From NCBI RefSeq assembly GCF_000732635.1, contig NZ_JPMD01000008.1, positions 1 to 64,000 on the forward strand: a stretch of DNA of 64,000 nt, given 5' to 3'. Under the pieces are notes generated by a model. That model did not search any database, was not told the DNA's origin, and was given only the letters and a program-made list of their open reading frames with translations. The position numbers and the translations under genes are program-made. Below, piece by piece: positions 1-8,769 of the stretch (its first letter is position 1; each line of letters opens with the position of its first letter). Origin of the DNA: Clostridium sulfidigenes. Its GTDB lineage: Bacteria > Bacillota > Clostridia > Clostridiales > Clostridiaceae.

Positions 1-64
1 AATTTACTGGTAACAGAAACGCACGATATACCTCTATTATAAAATTTCGAGAACCTAATTAGTA

Positions 65-93
65 TTGGGAAATTAAATATTATGTGGTATAAT
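65..93 (+). promoter_or_regulatory. Promoter for rubrerythrin gene
   Basis: TTGGGA (65-70), a 17-bp spacer and TATAAT (88-93) preceded by TGG, an extended -10. It lies about 80 bp before the rubrerythrin start. I see no clear PerR-type operator beside it. Confidence 0.55.
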
Positions 94-174
94 AAGAAAT
101 AGTAGGAATGAATTGTGAAAAAATAAATAATTAAAATTTCAAATAAAGAATTTAAAATTAGGGGGAATAAAAAA

Positions 175-837
175 ATGGTAAGATATCGTTGTTCAGTATG
201 TGGATATATTCATGAAGGGGAGTTGCCAGAAGGTTTTAGATGTCCTAAATGTAAACAACCAGCCTCAGTATTTGTTAAAATTGAAGAAGAAAAAGAAACT
301 AAAAATATTTATGCAGGAACAAAGACAGAAAAGAATTTGATGGAAGCTTTCTCAGGTGAAAGTCAGGCGAGAAACAAATATACATACTTCGCCAATATTG
401 CACAAAGAGAAGGATATGATCAATTAGCTGAAATTTTTCTTATGACAGCTAGAAATGAACAAGAGCATGCTCGTATATGGTATGAAGAGTTGGGTAATTT
501 GGGAAATACTGCTGAAAATCTTTTACATGCAGCTGAAGGTGAAAACTATGAGTGGACAGACATGTATGATGGTTTTGCAAAGGATGCAGAAGCGGAAGGA
601 TTTAAGGAGTTAGCTGAAAGATTTCGTAGAGTGGCTGCTATTGAAAAATCTCATGAAGAGCGTTATCGTAAATTACTAAAAAATATTGAAATGCAGCAGG
701 TATTTGAAAAAGGTGAAGAAGCTATGTGGGAATGTCGTGTTTGTGGACATCTTGTAATGGGAAAAAAGGCTCCTAAAGTTTGTCCTGTATGTAAATATTC
801 TCAAAGTTATTTCGAAGTTAGAAAAGAAAATTATTAG
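175..837 (+). CDS. Rubrerythrin with rubredoxin-like domains at both ends
   Basis: Cytoplasmic peroxide-reducing non-haem iron protein of anaerobes, taking electrons from NAD(P)H via rubredoxin. Residues 6-26 hold CSVCG...CPKC, a short rubredoxin-like knuckle; residues about 45-180 are a ferritin-like four-helix domain with the expected diiron carboxylate/His motifs ([35 protein letters not shown]). Residues 187-206 hold a second CRVCG...CPVC site. Classical rubrerythrins have only the C-terminal site and reverse rubrerythrins only the N-terminal one, so this 220-residue protein carries both. The start follows a GGGGGAATAAAAAA leader. It is monocistronic, with its own promoter and terminator. 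The family call is firm; the exact electron donor is unknown. Confidence 0.93.
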   Translation: MVRYRCSVCGYIHEGELPEGFRCPKCKQPASVFVKIEEEKETKNIYAGTKTEKNLMEAFSGESQARNKYTYFANIAQREGYDQLAEIFLMTARNEQEHARIWYEELGNLGNTAENLLHAAEGENYEWTDMYDGFAKDAEAEGFKELAERFRRVAAIEKSHEERYRKLLKNIEMQQVFEKGEEAMWECRVCGHLVMGKKAPKVCPVCKYSQSYFEVRKENY

Positions 838-843
838 TTGTAA

Positions 844-871
844 GCCGTCACTTATTGTGGCGGTTTTTTTA
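844..871 (+). terminator. Terminator after rubrerythrin
   Basis: CCGTCAC (845-851) pairs with GTGGCGG (857-863, one G-U pair) around a 5-nt loop, followed by a run of seven T. Confidence 0.88.
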
Positions 872-952
872 TTTTGCATATTAATATCAATATATAGTTC
901 TTTATATAATTCAAAGTAATGGTTTATAAATATGTAAACATTATAATTTTTA

Positions 953-981
953 TTGACAATGGATAATATTTTTGTTATTGT
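953..981 (+). promoter_or_regulatory. Probable promoter of the acetate transporter gene
   Basis: TTGACA (953-958), 17-bp spacer, TATTGT (976-981). The -35 is perfect and the -10 matches four of six positions. Confidence 0.55.
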
Positions 982-1024
982 TTAAAAGTATGAAATTTGT
1001 GTGAACTTATATTAGGAGGATATT

Positions 1025-1633
1025 ATGCAAGAAACAAAGGTTAAAGTAGTAGTAGCTGATCCGTCGGCAATAGGTTTATTTGGACTAGCAATGGTAACAT
1101 TAGTAGCATCATCTCAAAAGTTAGGATTAACAGAGGGAGTATCTTTAGTATTACCATGGGCAATATTTTTAGGAGCAACAGCACAATTGTTGGCTTGTTT
1201 AAATGATTTTAAGCATAACAACACTTTTGGAGCAACTGCTTTTGGTGCTTATGCATTCTTTTGGTATGGTGTTGGTTTTACTTGGTTAATTCAAAATGGA
1301 GTATTTGGACCAGCCCTAGCAGCTAAAGCTGACATAAATCAATTAGGAGTTGCTTATTTAGGGTATTTAATTTTTACAATATTTATGACTATAGGTGCAA
1401 TGGAAACTCATAAGGTGTTATTTACAATATTCCTATTGATAGATTTCCTATTCTTAGGATTAACACTAACAACTTTTGGAATAATGGAGCATGGAACACA
1501 TATGCTAGCTGCTTATTCTGAGTTAGCAATAGCTTTAGTATCTTTCTATGGTTCAGCAGCAGCAGTATTAAATACTCACTTTGGAAGAGTATTCTTACCT
1601 GTTGGAAAACCTTTTGGAATATTTAAGAAGTAA
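1025..1633 (+). CDS. Acetate/succinate transporter, GPR1/FUN34/YaaH (SatP) family
   Basis: Six-helix inner-membrane protein of 202 residues, the usual size of bacterial SatP/YaaH proteins, which import acetate or succinate with protons. The N-terminal signature appears as ADPSAIGLFGLA (residues 12-23), a variant of the family NPAPLGL motif, followed by alternating hydrophobic helices rich in Gly and Ala. An AGGAGG site sits 8 bp before the ATG. The gene stands alone between its own promoter and terminator, so its substrate cannot be inferred from neighbours. Acetate is the most likely substrate in a fermentative anaerobe; this is inference. Confidence 0.88.
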   Translation: MQETKVKVVVADPSAIGLFGLAMVTLVASSQKLGLTEGVSLVLPWAIFLGATAQLLACLNDFKHNNTFGATAFGAYAFFWYGVGFTWLIQNGVFGPALAAKADINQLGVAYLGYLIFTIFMTIGAMETHKVLFTIFLLIDFLFLGLTLTTFGIMEHGTHMLAAYSELAIALVSFYGSAAAVLNTHFGRVFLPVGKPFGIFKK

Positions 1634-1639
1634 TATTTA

Positions 1640-1666
1640 GGTGATGAACTTTTTCATCACCTTTTG
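1640..1666 (+). terminator. Terminator after the acetate transporter
   Basis: Perfect 9-bp stem GGTGATGAA (1640-1648) / TTCATCACC (1653-1661) with a CTTT loop and a short T run. Confidence 0.75.
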
Positions 1667-1721
1667 TATATCCGTGATATACAAAATTAGATTCTAATTT
1701 TTATAGTGGTTATAAAGGTTT

Positions 1722-1764
1722 AAAGCCCCCAAGGATAGTTTATAAGCTATCCTTGGGGGCTTTT
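1722..1764. terminator. Strong bidirectional terminator
   Basis: Perfect 17-bp stem, 1722-1738 with 1747-1763, around an 8-nt loop. It lies between the convergent acetate transporter and sstT genes and has T-rich sequence on the plus side and AT-rich flank on the minus side. Confidence 0.85.
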
Positions 1765-1806
1765 ATATTTATATATTTATATAAGAATTACACTAGTATT
1801 TAATTT

Positions 1807-3039
1807 CTATTTAGAAATATTTATTTTTTTACCTTCTTTACGCCACTTACTATATTCAGCTGTTGCTGTGAAAAGTGCATCTGTGGATGAGTTAAGTGCA
1901 GTTTCAGCAGAATCTTGTATAACACCTACGATAAAACCTACACCAACTACCTGCATAGCAATGTCACTTGGTACTCCGAATAAGCTACATGCTAGAGGGA
2001 CAAGCAATAGTGAACCTCCAGCCACTCCAGAAGCTCCACAAGCACTTACCGCAGAAAGTACACTAAGAATTATTGCTGTACCAATATCTACTTGGATACC
2101 AAGAGTATGAACAGCTGCAAGAGTTAAAACAGAAATAGTAATAGCTGCACCAGCCATGTTGATTGTGGCACCTAAAGGAATTGATACTGAATAAGTATCT
2201 TTATCTAATCCAAGTTCTTCACATAAACTCATATTTACAGGAATATTAGCAGCGGAACTACGTGTAAAGAATGCTGTAATTCCACTTTCTTTTAAGCATT
2301 TAAATACAAGTGGGTATGGATTTTGACGAATAGCTACATACACCATTATTGGATTTACAACAAGAGCTACAAAAATCATACTTCCAAGTAGAAGTAAAAG
2401 TAATTTTCCATAGCTAAGAAGTGAAGCTATTCCACTTGTAACGATAGTATCAACTACAAGTCCCATGATTCCTAAGGGTGCAAAATTTATTACCCATACA
2501 ACCATTTGAGATAATGCATCAGAAACATTGGAAATTATTAATTTTGTAGAACTTGCAGCATTTTTTAAGGCAAAACCAAGAATTACTGCCCAAGCTAATA
2601 TACCAATGTAGTTAGCATTAAAAAGAGCCTTTACTGGATTATCAACTAGGTTTAATAGTAATGCTTTAAGAACTTCTACTACACCGCCAGGAGGAGTAAT
2701 GTTTTCTACACCAGCTACAAGGGTTAGGCTTACCGGGAACATAAAGCTTGCAATAACAGCTACAAGTCCAGCTAAGAATGTTCCTAAAAGATAAAGAATA
2801 ATAACGGTTTTCATATTGGTTTCATGACCACTTTTGTGTTGGGAAATAGCACTGGTTACCAAAAATAAGACTAGGATAGGTGCAATGGCTTTTAAAGCAC
2901 CTACAAATAAAGATCCAAAAATTGATAATGGTTTTGCTACATTAGGAATGGTTACGGCTAATATAATACCTATGATTAAACCTATGATTATACGTTTTAC
3001 TAAACTTAATCCATTCCATTTCTTCATTAGATTCTTCAT
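1807..3039 (-). CDS. sstT: Serine/threonine:Na+ symporter SstT
   Basis: Dicarboxylate/amino acid:cation symporter (DAACS) family protein of 410 residues that imports serine and threonine with sodium across the cytoplasmic membrane. Visible features are an N-terminal amphipathic start ([17 protein letters not shown]), about eight hydrophobic helices, a serine-rich hairpin with [11 protein letters not shown], a [11 protein letters not shown] segment, and the [18 protein letters not shown] stretch, all typical of SstT rather than glutamate or dicarboxylate members. The ATG follows AGGAGG on the minus strand. It is monocistronic. Import of serine would suit fermentation to pyruvate. Confidence 0.93.
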   Translation of the reverse strand: MKNLMKKWNGLSLVKRIIIGLIIGIILAVTIPNVAKPLSIFGSLFVGALKAIAPILVLFLVTSAISQHKSGHETNMKTVIILYLLGTFLAGLVAVIASFMFPVSLTLVAGVENITPPGGVVEVLKALLLNLVDNPVKALFNANYIGILAWAVILGFALKNAASSTKLIISNVSDALSQMVVWVINFAPLGIMGLVVDTIVTSGIASLLSYGKLLLLLLGSMIFVALVVNPIMVYVAIRQNPYPLVFKCLKESGITAFFTRSSAANIPVNMSLCEELGLDKDTYSVSIPLGATINMAGAAITISVLTLAAVHTLGIQVDIGTAIILSVLSAVSACGASGVAGGSLLLVPLACSLFGVPSDIAMQVVGVGFIVGVIQDSAETALNSSTDALFTATAEYSKWRKEGKKINISK

Positions 3040-3612
3040 AATATTTTCCTCCTATAACGTTAAATAAAAAAATAAGTTTCTGTGGCTTTAAATTTGTTAC
3101 TAGGAAATTCTTTGGTAAAAATAAGTTTATCATGAATCTTCACTAATGTGAAGTGGAAAAGCATAATGAATTTTCAATTAATTAATGGTCACCTTTACAT
3201 AAATAACCTATATAATAAACAATTTGAAAATATAATTTGTTTTGAAAATATATCTTAAGTCCTATAAACACTTAACTTATGGGTTGTATAAATATAATTT
3301 TTAATATTGATAAAATCTATTAAATTGCAAGAAAAAAATTTTTTCAAGCATTATGGAAAGATGCCACCACATATCTCTATACTATTTTGAGATAACAGTT
3401 CTAAAATTATTCATTGAAAATAAAAATTTAATTGAGAATACAGAATTTACTGATGTTAGAGTTAGTGGATTTTTACTAGAATATGTGTATTATTTAAATA
3501 GTAAATATAAAAGTGAAGTTACTGTAAAAAGTTAGTGGTAAGAGAAAATTTCTAAGGCGTTCAAAGTGTTATAGAATAGGATTATTTTGCATGAGTATTT
3601 GGAGGTAGAAGT
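3040..3612. other. 573-bp gap between sstT and the GNAT gene
   Basis: AT-rich intergenic DNA. It contains a 16-bp inverted repeat, CTTCAC-TAAT-GTGAAG (3138-3153), about 100 bp before sstT, which could be an operator. A 60-codon open frame (3353-3535) has no ribosome site and no recognisable domain, so I do not call it a gene. Confidence 0.4.
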
Positions 3613-4146
3613 ATGGGAGATGTTATATATAGACAATTAGAATTAGAGGAATGTGAGTATATAAACAAAATGAATCCATCTCAATATATAGGAAAAGCAT
3701 GGAGAGATGTGGGTGGCAAACGTAAATTAGTAGAAATAAATTACCAAGATTGTGATTGGCCAAACGGCTATGAATATCATCTAAGAAATTTGAAGAAAAC
3801 TATTTTAAGTGGTGGAAGTGCCATTGCTGCTTTTGATGATAATAATAAATTACTGGGGTTTTCAACAGTTAATCGTGAGTTTTTTGGTGAAAAATTTAAT
3901 TATGTTTTATTAGATCAACTTTTCATAACCTTAGAATGTAGAAATAAAGGAATAGGAAAAAATTTATTCGTACTTTCTGCTAATGTTGCAAGAGAGTGGA
4001 AAGCAGATAAAATTTATATTTGTGCAGGTTCTGCTGAAGAAACAATTGCTTTTTATTTTTCATTAGGCTGTAAAGAAGCAGTGGAAATAAATAAAGAACT
4101 ATATGAAAATGACCCAAGAGATTACCAATTAGAGTTTTCATTATAA
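3613..4146 (+). CDS. GNAT-family N-acetyltransferase
   Basis: Cytoplasmic acetyl-CoA-dependent acetyltransferase of 177 residues, normal for a single GNAT fold. The acetyl-CoA pyrophosphate-binding motif is RNKGIGKNL near residue 113, preceded by the beta-4 strand LLDQLFIT and followed by a variable C-terminal part (AFYFSLGCKEAVEI). The substrate cannot be told; the N-terminal WRDVGGKRKLVEINYQD region is not diagnostic. A GGAGGT ribosome site precedes the ATG. It converges with the tetR-type gene on a shared hairpin terminator, so it is probably transcribed alone. Confidence 0.85.
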   Translation: MGDVIYRQLELEECEYINKMNPSQYIGKAWRDVGGKRKLVEINYQDCDWPNGYEYHLRNLKKTILSGGSAIAAFDDNNKLLGFSTVNREFFGEKFNYVLLDQLFITLECRNKGIGKNLFVLSANVAREWKADKIYICAGSAEETIAFYFSLGCKEAVEINKELYENDPRDYQLEFSL

Positions 4147-4180
4147 AAATCACACATATATTATTTATTTTAGCAATATA

Positions 4181-4222
4181 AAAACAAGGATGCTATGTAA
4201 AAATTACAAGTATCCTTGTTTT
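4181..4222. terminator. Bidirectional terminator
   Basis: AAAACAAGGAT (4181-4191) pairs with ATCCTTGTTTT (4212-4222), with an inner TGTAA/TTACA pairing. It serves the convergent GNAT and TetR genes. Confidence 0.8.
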
Positions 4223-4234
4223 ATGTAACTTAGC

Positions 4235-4852
4235 TTAGGATTTATTTTTTTCCATAAATGCAGGAATACTTTCTGCAAAAAATCTCACAAAGGTGTCTTT
4301 AAATTCTTGATCTTCCTGTTTTAAAACCCCTAAGGAATATTGCATTGCAACACCATCTAGAGCTGCTATTAAAATAGTAGCAAGACTTTTTTTGCAATTT
4401 TTATTTTCGATACCAAATGCGTAAAAGTACATATCTGCTACTTTATTTATTATTTCATTATAATCTTGTTTAAGGCTTTCACTAAGAGAGCCACCTTTGG
4501 ATAATACGTAGCCTATTAATAAAACTAAAAGGCGTTGCTCATTAACCTTAGACATACGTTCTCTAACTTTATTACTAATTTCATTTAACATATTTTCAGT
4601 GCTTTTAAGATTACTACTTTCATCTTTTTCAGAAAGTTTTTGAGCAAAGTACATAGCTTCCTTTACTGCGTGGTAGAATAGCTCGTCCTTATTCTTAAAA
4701 TGATGATATATTGCACCAGTAGTAAGCCCAGCAGCTGAGGCTATTTGACGCATACTTGTTTCTTCAAAGCCGTTTTCTATAAATACACCAATTGCAGCAT
4801 CTAAAATATGTTGCTTTTTTTCATTAGGTTCATTAGTGTTCATTTTATTCAC
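4235..4852 (-). CDS. TetR-family transcriptional regulator
   Basis: One-component repressor of 205 residues. The N-terminal helix-turn-helix spans about residues 12-60, with the diagnostic TTGAIYHHFKNKDELF recognition segment; the remaining helices form a ligand-binding/dimer domain with no recognisable ligand. The gene is divergent from hypB, and the 237-bp interval contains a strong promoter toward hypB with a 20-bp palindrome just downstream of its -10 box. The simplest reading is that this protein represses the hypB operon and perhaps itself. The inducer is unknown; a metal or redox signal would fit the neighbours but is inference. A GGGGTG ribosome site precedes the ATG. Confidence 0.9.
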   Translation of the reverse strand: MNKMNTNEPNEKKQHILDAAIGVFIENGFEETSMRQIASAAGLTTGAIYHHFKNKDELFYHAVKEAMYFAQKLSEKDESSNLKSTENMLNEISNKVRERMSKVNEQRLLVLLIGYVLSKGGSLSESLKQDYNEIINKVADMYFYAFGIENKNCKKSLATILIAALDGVAMQYSLGVLKQEDQEFKDTFVRFFAESIPAFMEKNKS

Positions 4853-4907
4853 CCCATTTAAAAATAGTATATCATATTTTTACAACATCATGGTTCACAT
4901 ATCATAG

Positions 4908-4934
4908 GACTATTATATTAAAGACATAATAGTC
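4908..4934. repeat. Inverted repeat near the tetR start
   Basis: GACTATTAT (4908-4916) and ATAATAGTC (4926-4934) are perfect 9-bp arms separated by 9 bp. Position in the divergent control region suggests a second, autoregulatory site. Confidence 0.35.
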
Positions 4935-4975
4935 TGCATTTTCATAACATATTTATTATTTCGAATGTTAATTCA

Positions 4976-5004
4976 TTGACAAAGATAGGTGCGTATTATA
5001 TTAT
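4976..5004 (+). promoter_or_regulatory. Promoter of the hypB cluster
   Basis: TTGACA (4976-4981), exactly 17 bp, TATTAT (4999-5004). This is one of the best sigma-A matches in the window. Confidence 0.8.
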
Positions 5005-5005
5005 A

Positions 5006-5025
5006 AACATAACAACTGTTATGTT
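5006..5025. promoter_or_regulatory. Candidate TetR operator
   Basis: AACATAACA-AC-TGTTATGTT, a perfect 20-bp palindrome that begins 1 bp after the -10 box of the hypB promoter and covers the expected start of transcription. This is the classic position of a TetR-type operator. Confidence 0.7.
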
Positions 5026-5110
5026 ATATTGTGGAACGGTTGGTAATAATATATTGTAACCTACTTCAATAAAGTAACCTAAATTAAATATGAAATGGGG
5101 GAGAGTTTAC

Positions 5111-5782
5111 ATGGAGGCATTTAAAGTTTTAGAAATTAAGCAAAGTGTTTTTGACAACAATGATCGTCAGGCTGAGCTACTTAGAGAAGAATTGAAAAAA
5201 GATGGGGTCTTTTTATTAAATCTTATGTCATCACCTGGTTCAGGGAAAACAACAACTGTTTTAAGAACAATTGAAGCTCTGCAAAATGAAATGAACATTG
5301 GTATTTTAGAAGCTGATATTGATTCAGACGTGGATGCATACAAGGTTTCACAGACTGGAGTTAAAGTAATTCAACTGCATACAGGAGGAATGTGTCATCT
5401 TGATGCTGATATGACTAGACAAGGTTTAAAAGGTCTTGGAACAGATAACATTGATTTTGCAATATTAGAGAATGTTGGGAACTTAGTGTGTCCTGCAGAA
5501 TTTGACACTGGTGCATCAAAAAATGCTATGATTTTAAGCATACCAGAAGGAGATGACAAGCCTTTAAAATATCCTTTAATGTTTTCAATAGTTGATGTTT
5601 TATTAGTAAACAAAATAGATGCAGCGGACTATTTTGAATTTGATATGGAGGCAGTAAAAGAGAGGGTAAAAAAACTGAATCCAAATATTAAAGTTATTCC
5701 AATTTCAGCTAAAACTGGAGAAGGAATTGGAGAATGGGCTGACTGGATACGTGGACAAATAGATAATTGGAAAAATAAATAA
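5111..5782 (+). CDS. hypB: HypB-type nickel-insertion GTPase
   Basis: Cytoplasmic GTPase of the HypB/UreG (SIMIBI) class that delivers nickel to an apo-enzyme. From the chosen ATG (223 residues): P-loop SSPGSGKTT (40-48), EADIDSDVDA switch region, TGGMCHLDA with the metal-site Cys95-His96, ENVGNLVCPAEFDTG with Cys127, and the NKID guanine motif (167-170). The N-terminal His-rich or CxxCGC nickel store of some HypBs is absent. An earlier in-frame ATG at 5090 has no ribosome site, whereas GGGGGAG precedes 5111. No HypA, other Hyp gene, hydrogenase or urease is present; neighbours are an FeS flavoprotein and a Ni/Co transporter. The client enzyme is therefore unknown. Confidence 0.88.
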   Translation: MEAFKVLEIKQSVFDNNDRQAELLREELKKDGVFLLNLMSSPGSGKTTTVLRTIEALQNEMNIGILEADIDSDVDAYKVSQTGVKVIQLHTGGMCHLDADMTRQGLKGLGTDNIDFAILENVGNLVCPAEFDTGASKNAMILSIPEGDDKPLKYPLMFSIVDVLLVNKIDAADYFEFDMEAVKERVKKLNPNIKVIPISAKTGEGIGEWADWIRGQIDNWKNK

Positions 5783-5846
5783 CTTTCAATAATTCATAAC
5801 ATTAAAAATATTATAAACTTACTTTAAAATATTTTGACTATATATA

Positions 5847-5918
5847 ATAATCAGCTTCTTTCGGTTACTTTTGTTTTAATAACTTAATAAAACCTAAAAG
5901 TGCTGATTATTTTAATAT
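5847..5918 (+). terminator. Long imperfect hairpin after hypB
   Basis: ATAATCAGC (5847-5855) pairs with GCTGATTAT (5902-5910); nested ACTTTT/AAAAGT and GTTTTA/TAAAAC pairings are possible inside. TTTTAAT follows. It may end or attenuate the hypB transcript. Confidence 0.5.
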
Positions 5919-5961
5919 AGTTAATAATAATAATGAGTCTTGCCATCTTTGCAATTCATTG

Positions 5962-5977
5962 TAAACACTGGTGTTTA
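5962..5977. repeat. 16-bp palindrome before the FeS-flavoprotein gene
   Basis: TAAACAC-TG-GTGTTTA, perfect 7-bp arms, 48 bp before the start codon. It could be an operator; I could not fit a good promoter around it. Confidence 0.35.
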
Positions 5978-6024
5978 TAGTTTTGTTTATGATGACATAT
6001 AATTATTTTGGGGAGGGATAATAT

Positions 6025-8703
6025 ATGGTCAAGGAAAAGGTACTTGATCTTGCAAATCACATCAGTAATAAGAAACGTGGCTCGAAAAATGAAATCAAAG
6101 CTACAGATCCCGAGTATATGATTCTTGAACCTGTTGTTTCAGAAGAAATGGCTGAAGTGGTACTTTGTATGGAAATACGTAAAAAGGTTACTGCTAAAGA
6201 TGTTGCTCCTTTATGTGGCAAATCTGTAGAGAGAACAACAGAACTTTTGTTAGAATTAGCGGATGCAGGGGTTTGTTTTGTAAATGAAATTGATGGAGTA
6301 GATACATTTTGGTATGAGACCTGGGTTCCAGGTATCATGGAAATGATGGTTAACAATAAGGAGAATGTTAAAAAGTATCCTCAGATTCCTAGGGCTTTTG
6401 AAGCCTATGGAAGAGTAAGAGGACCTAAGACAGCAGGAAGTTTTCCTGTAGGAGTAGGTCTTATGCGTGTTATACCTATAGAACATGCCATTGAAGGTGA
6501 AACTAGAAGAGCATCCTATGAGGAAGTTTCTAAGTATCTTAATGATAATGATATTTTCTCAGTTGCTGATTGTTCATGCCGTACAGCAAGAGAAGCTATG
6601 GGAGAAGGCTGCGGTCATCTTAAGGAAGACATGTGCATTCAGATGGGTCACGCAGCAGAATACTATATACGTACGAAGAGGGGCAAACAGATTACTCGTG
6701 AAGAAGCCTTTGAAATTATTAAGAGAGCAGAAGAAAACGGCTTAATGCATCAAATACCTAACTTAGATGGTTCTGGTAAAACCCATGCTATTTGTAATTG
6801 CTGTGGATGTTCTTGTCTGGCTTTAAGAACTGCTAGTATGTTTATTAACGCTGACATGGTACGTTCAAACTATGTTTCTAAAGTGGACAAAGAGAAATGT
6901 GTTGCTTGTGGAGAGTGCGTTCAAAATTGTCCTGTTAATGCACTACAATTGGGGCAAAAGTTATGTTCAAAAACACCAGTAACTACTGAGATAAAGAGAA
7001 TTGATACTCCACGAGATACTGAGTGGGGTCCAGATAAATGGAATCCTGATTATAGAACCAATAGAAAAGATGTAGTTGATACAGGTACAAGTCCCTGTAA
7101 AACCAATTGTCCAGCTCATATTGCAGTTCAAGGTTATGTTAAACTTGCTTCTCAAGGAAGATATAGGGAAGCTCTTGAACTTATTAAACAAGAAAATCCG
7201 TTTCCTGCAGTATGTGGACGTATTTGCCCAAGAAAGTGTGAAACTGATTGTACTAGAGGAGATATTGATGATCCAGTTGCTATTGATGAAATCAAAAAAT
7301 TTATTGCTGAACAAGATTTAAATACTGATCATAGATATGTGCCTAAATGTAAGCACGAGTACGGTAAAAAAATTGCTGTTGTGGGAGCAGGGCCTTCAGG
7401 TCTTAGCTGTGCATACTACTTAGCAATTGATGGATATAAAGTAACTGTGTTTGAAAAAGAAAAGGTTCTTGGTGGAATGTTAACTCTAGGAATACCTTCA
7501 TTCAGGCTTGAAAAGGATGTTATAAATGCTGAAATTGGCATACTGAAAGAATTAGGCGTTGAATTCAAGACAGGCGTTGAGGTTGGAAGAGATATAAGTC
7601 TTAATGAATTAAGGGATCAAGGGTTTAAAGCCTTCTATATTGCAATCGGTGCATGTATGGGAAGGAACCTTGGCATTGAAGGTGAAAATGTAGAAAATGT
7701 TATAACCGGTATAGATTTTATGAGAGATGTTAACTTGGATAAGGAGTTAAAACTTGAGGGCAATGTAATCGTAATCGGTGGTGGTAACGTTGCTATAGAT
7801 GTTGCGAGAACAGCTACTAGAATTGGAAATACACAAGTTAAAATGTACTGTTTGGAAAGTCGTGAACAAATGCCTGCACTTCCAGAGGAAATTGAGGAAG
7901 CATTATCAGAGAATATTGAAATTAATAATTCTTGGGGACCAAAGAGAGTAATTGTTGAAAATGGTCGTGCTACAGGAGTAGAGTTCAAGAAATGTATTTC
8001 TGTATTTGATAAAAGTGGAAGATTTAATCCATCTTATGATGAAAATAACACTATCATAGTTAAGGCTGATACTGTACTGATTTCGATAGGTCAAGGAATG
8101 AATTGGGGAGGACTTTTATCAGATAGCAAAATTGAACTAAACAGAAATAATACTATTAAAGCAGATCCATTTACATTACAGACAGGTGAGCCTGATGTTT
8201 TTGCTGGTGGTGATGCATTAACAGGACCTAAGTTTGCAATAGATGCTATTGCTTTAGGTAAGGAAGGTGCAATTTCAATTCATCGTTATGTTCAGCCAGG
8301 ACAAAGTTTGATTATTGGTCGAGATAGAAAAGAGTATCATGCATTAGATAAGGAAAATATAGAACTTCAAGGATATGATAGCACTCCTAGACAGAGTGTA
8401 GGTCATGTAGATGGAAGCAAATCAAGGAAAACATTTAAAGACTTGCGTGAAACATTTACTGAAGACCAGATAAAAAGGGAAACAGAACGTTGTCTTAGCT
8501 GTGGTGCAACGGTTGTAGATGAATTCCTGTGTGTAGGATGTGGCCAATGTACCACTAAATGTAAGTTTGATGCTATTTCCCTTGTAAGAAAGTATGATGG
8601 TGAGGGTGTAGCCTATGAGGATCTAAAACCTGTAGTTATAAAGCAAATTCTTAAACGTAAAGTGAAAATTACAACTAAAAAAGTAAAGAAACTTTTTAAA
8701 TAA
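6025..8703 (+). CDS. Multi-[4Fe-4S] FAD/NAD(P)-dependent oxidoreductase (GltD-like) with extra N-terminal FeS module
   Basis: Predicted cytoplasmic electron-transfer flavoprotein of 892 residues. In order: a helical, winged-helix-like N-terminus (about 25-110); a Cys cluster at about 183-205 (CSCRTA...CGHLKEDMC); CNCCGCSC near 257; a ferredoxin motif CVACGECVQNCPVN near 292; the GltD-type Cys domain from about 358 (CKTNCPAH...CGRICPRKC); FAD-binding GAGPSGLSCAYYL near 453; NAD(P)-binding GGGNVAIDVA near 585; the FAD-closing FAGGD near 728; and a C-terminal FeS motif CVGCGQCTTKC at 840-850. The GltD half is familiar from glutamate synthase small subunits, but there is no large subunit here. 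Placement between hypB and a membrane protein suggests it passes electrons to or from a nickel-linked membrane process; that is inference. GGGGAGGG precedes the ATG. Confidence 0.85.
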   Translation: MVKEKVLDLANHISNKKRGSKNEIKATDPEYMILEPVVSEEMAEVVLCMEIRKKVTAKDVAPLCGKSVERTTELLLELADAGVCFVNEIDGVDTFWYETWVPGIMEMMVNNKENVKKYPQIPRAFEAYGRVRGPKTAGSFPVGVGLMRVIPIEHAIEGETRRASYEEVSKYLNDNDIFSVADCSCRTAREAMGEGCGHLKEDMCIQMGHAAEYYIRTKRGKQITREEAFEIIKRAEENGLMHQIPNLDGSGKTHAICNCCGCSCLALRTASMFINADMVRSNYVSKVDKEKCVACGECVQNCPVNALQLGQKLCSKTPVTTEIKRIDTPRDTEWGPDKWNPDYRTNRKDVVDTGTSPCKTNCPAHIAVQGYVKLASQGRYREALELIKQENPFPAVCGRICPRKCETDCTRGDIDDPVAIDEIKKFIAEQDLNTDHRYVPKCKHEYGKKIAVVGAGPSGLSCAYYLAIDGYKVTVFEKEKVLGGMLTLGIPSFRLEKDVINAEIGILKELGVEFKTGVEVGRDISLNELRDQGFKAFYIAIGACMGRNLGIEGENVENVITGIDFMRDVNLDKELKLEGNVIVIGGGNVAIDVARTATRIGNTQVKMYCLESREQMPALPEEIEEALSENIEINNSWGPKRVIVENGRATGVEFKKCISVFDKSGRFNPSYDENNTIIVKADTVLISIGQGMNWGGLLSDSKIELNRNNTIKADPFTLQTGEPDVFAGGDALTGPKFAIDAIALGKEGAISIHRYVQPGQSLIIGRDRKEYHALDKENIELQGYDSTPRQSVGHVDGSKSRKTFKDLRETFTEDQIKRETERCLSCGATVVDEFLCVGCGQCTTKCKFDAISLVRKYDGEGVAYEDLKPVVIKQILKRKVKITTKKVKKLFK

Positions 8704-8769
8704 CTTAGTTAACTATAAAAGATTTTATAAAGTAATTTTAAATTTAAATAGGGGTAGAGGGTGAATAAA

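Noticed and set aside
3353-3535. 60-codon open frame
   Set aside because: No ribosome site, no domain, low-complexity AT-rich context.
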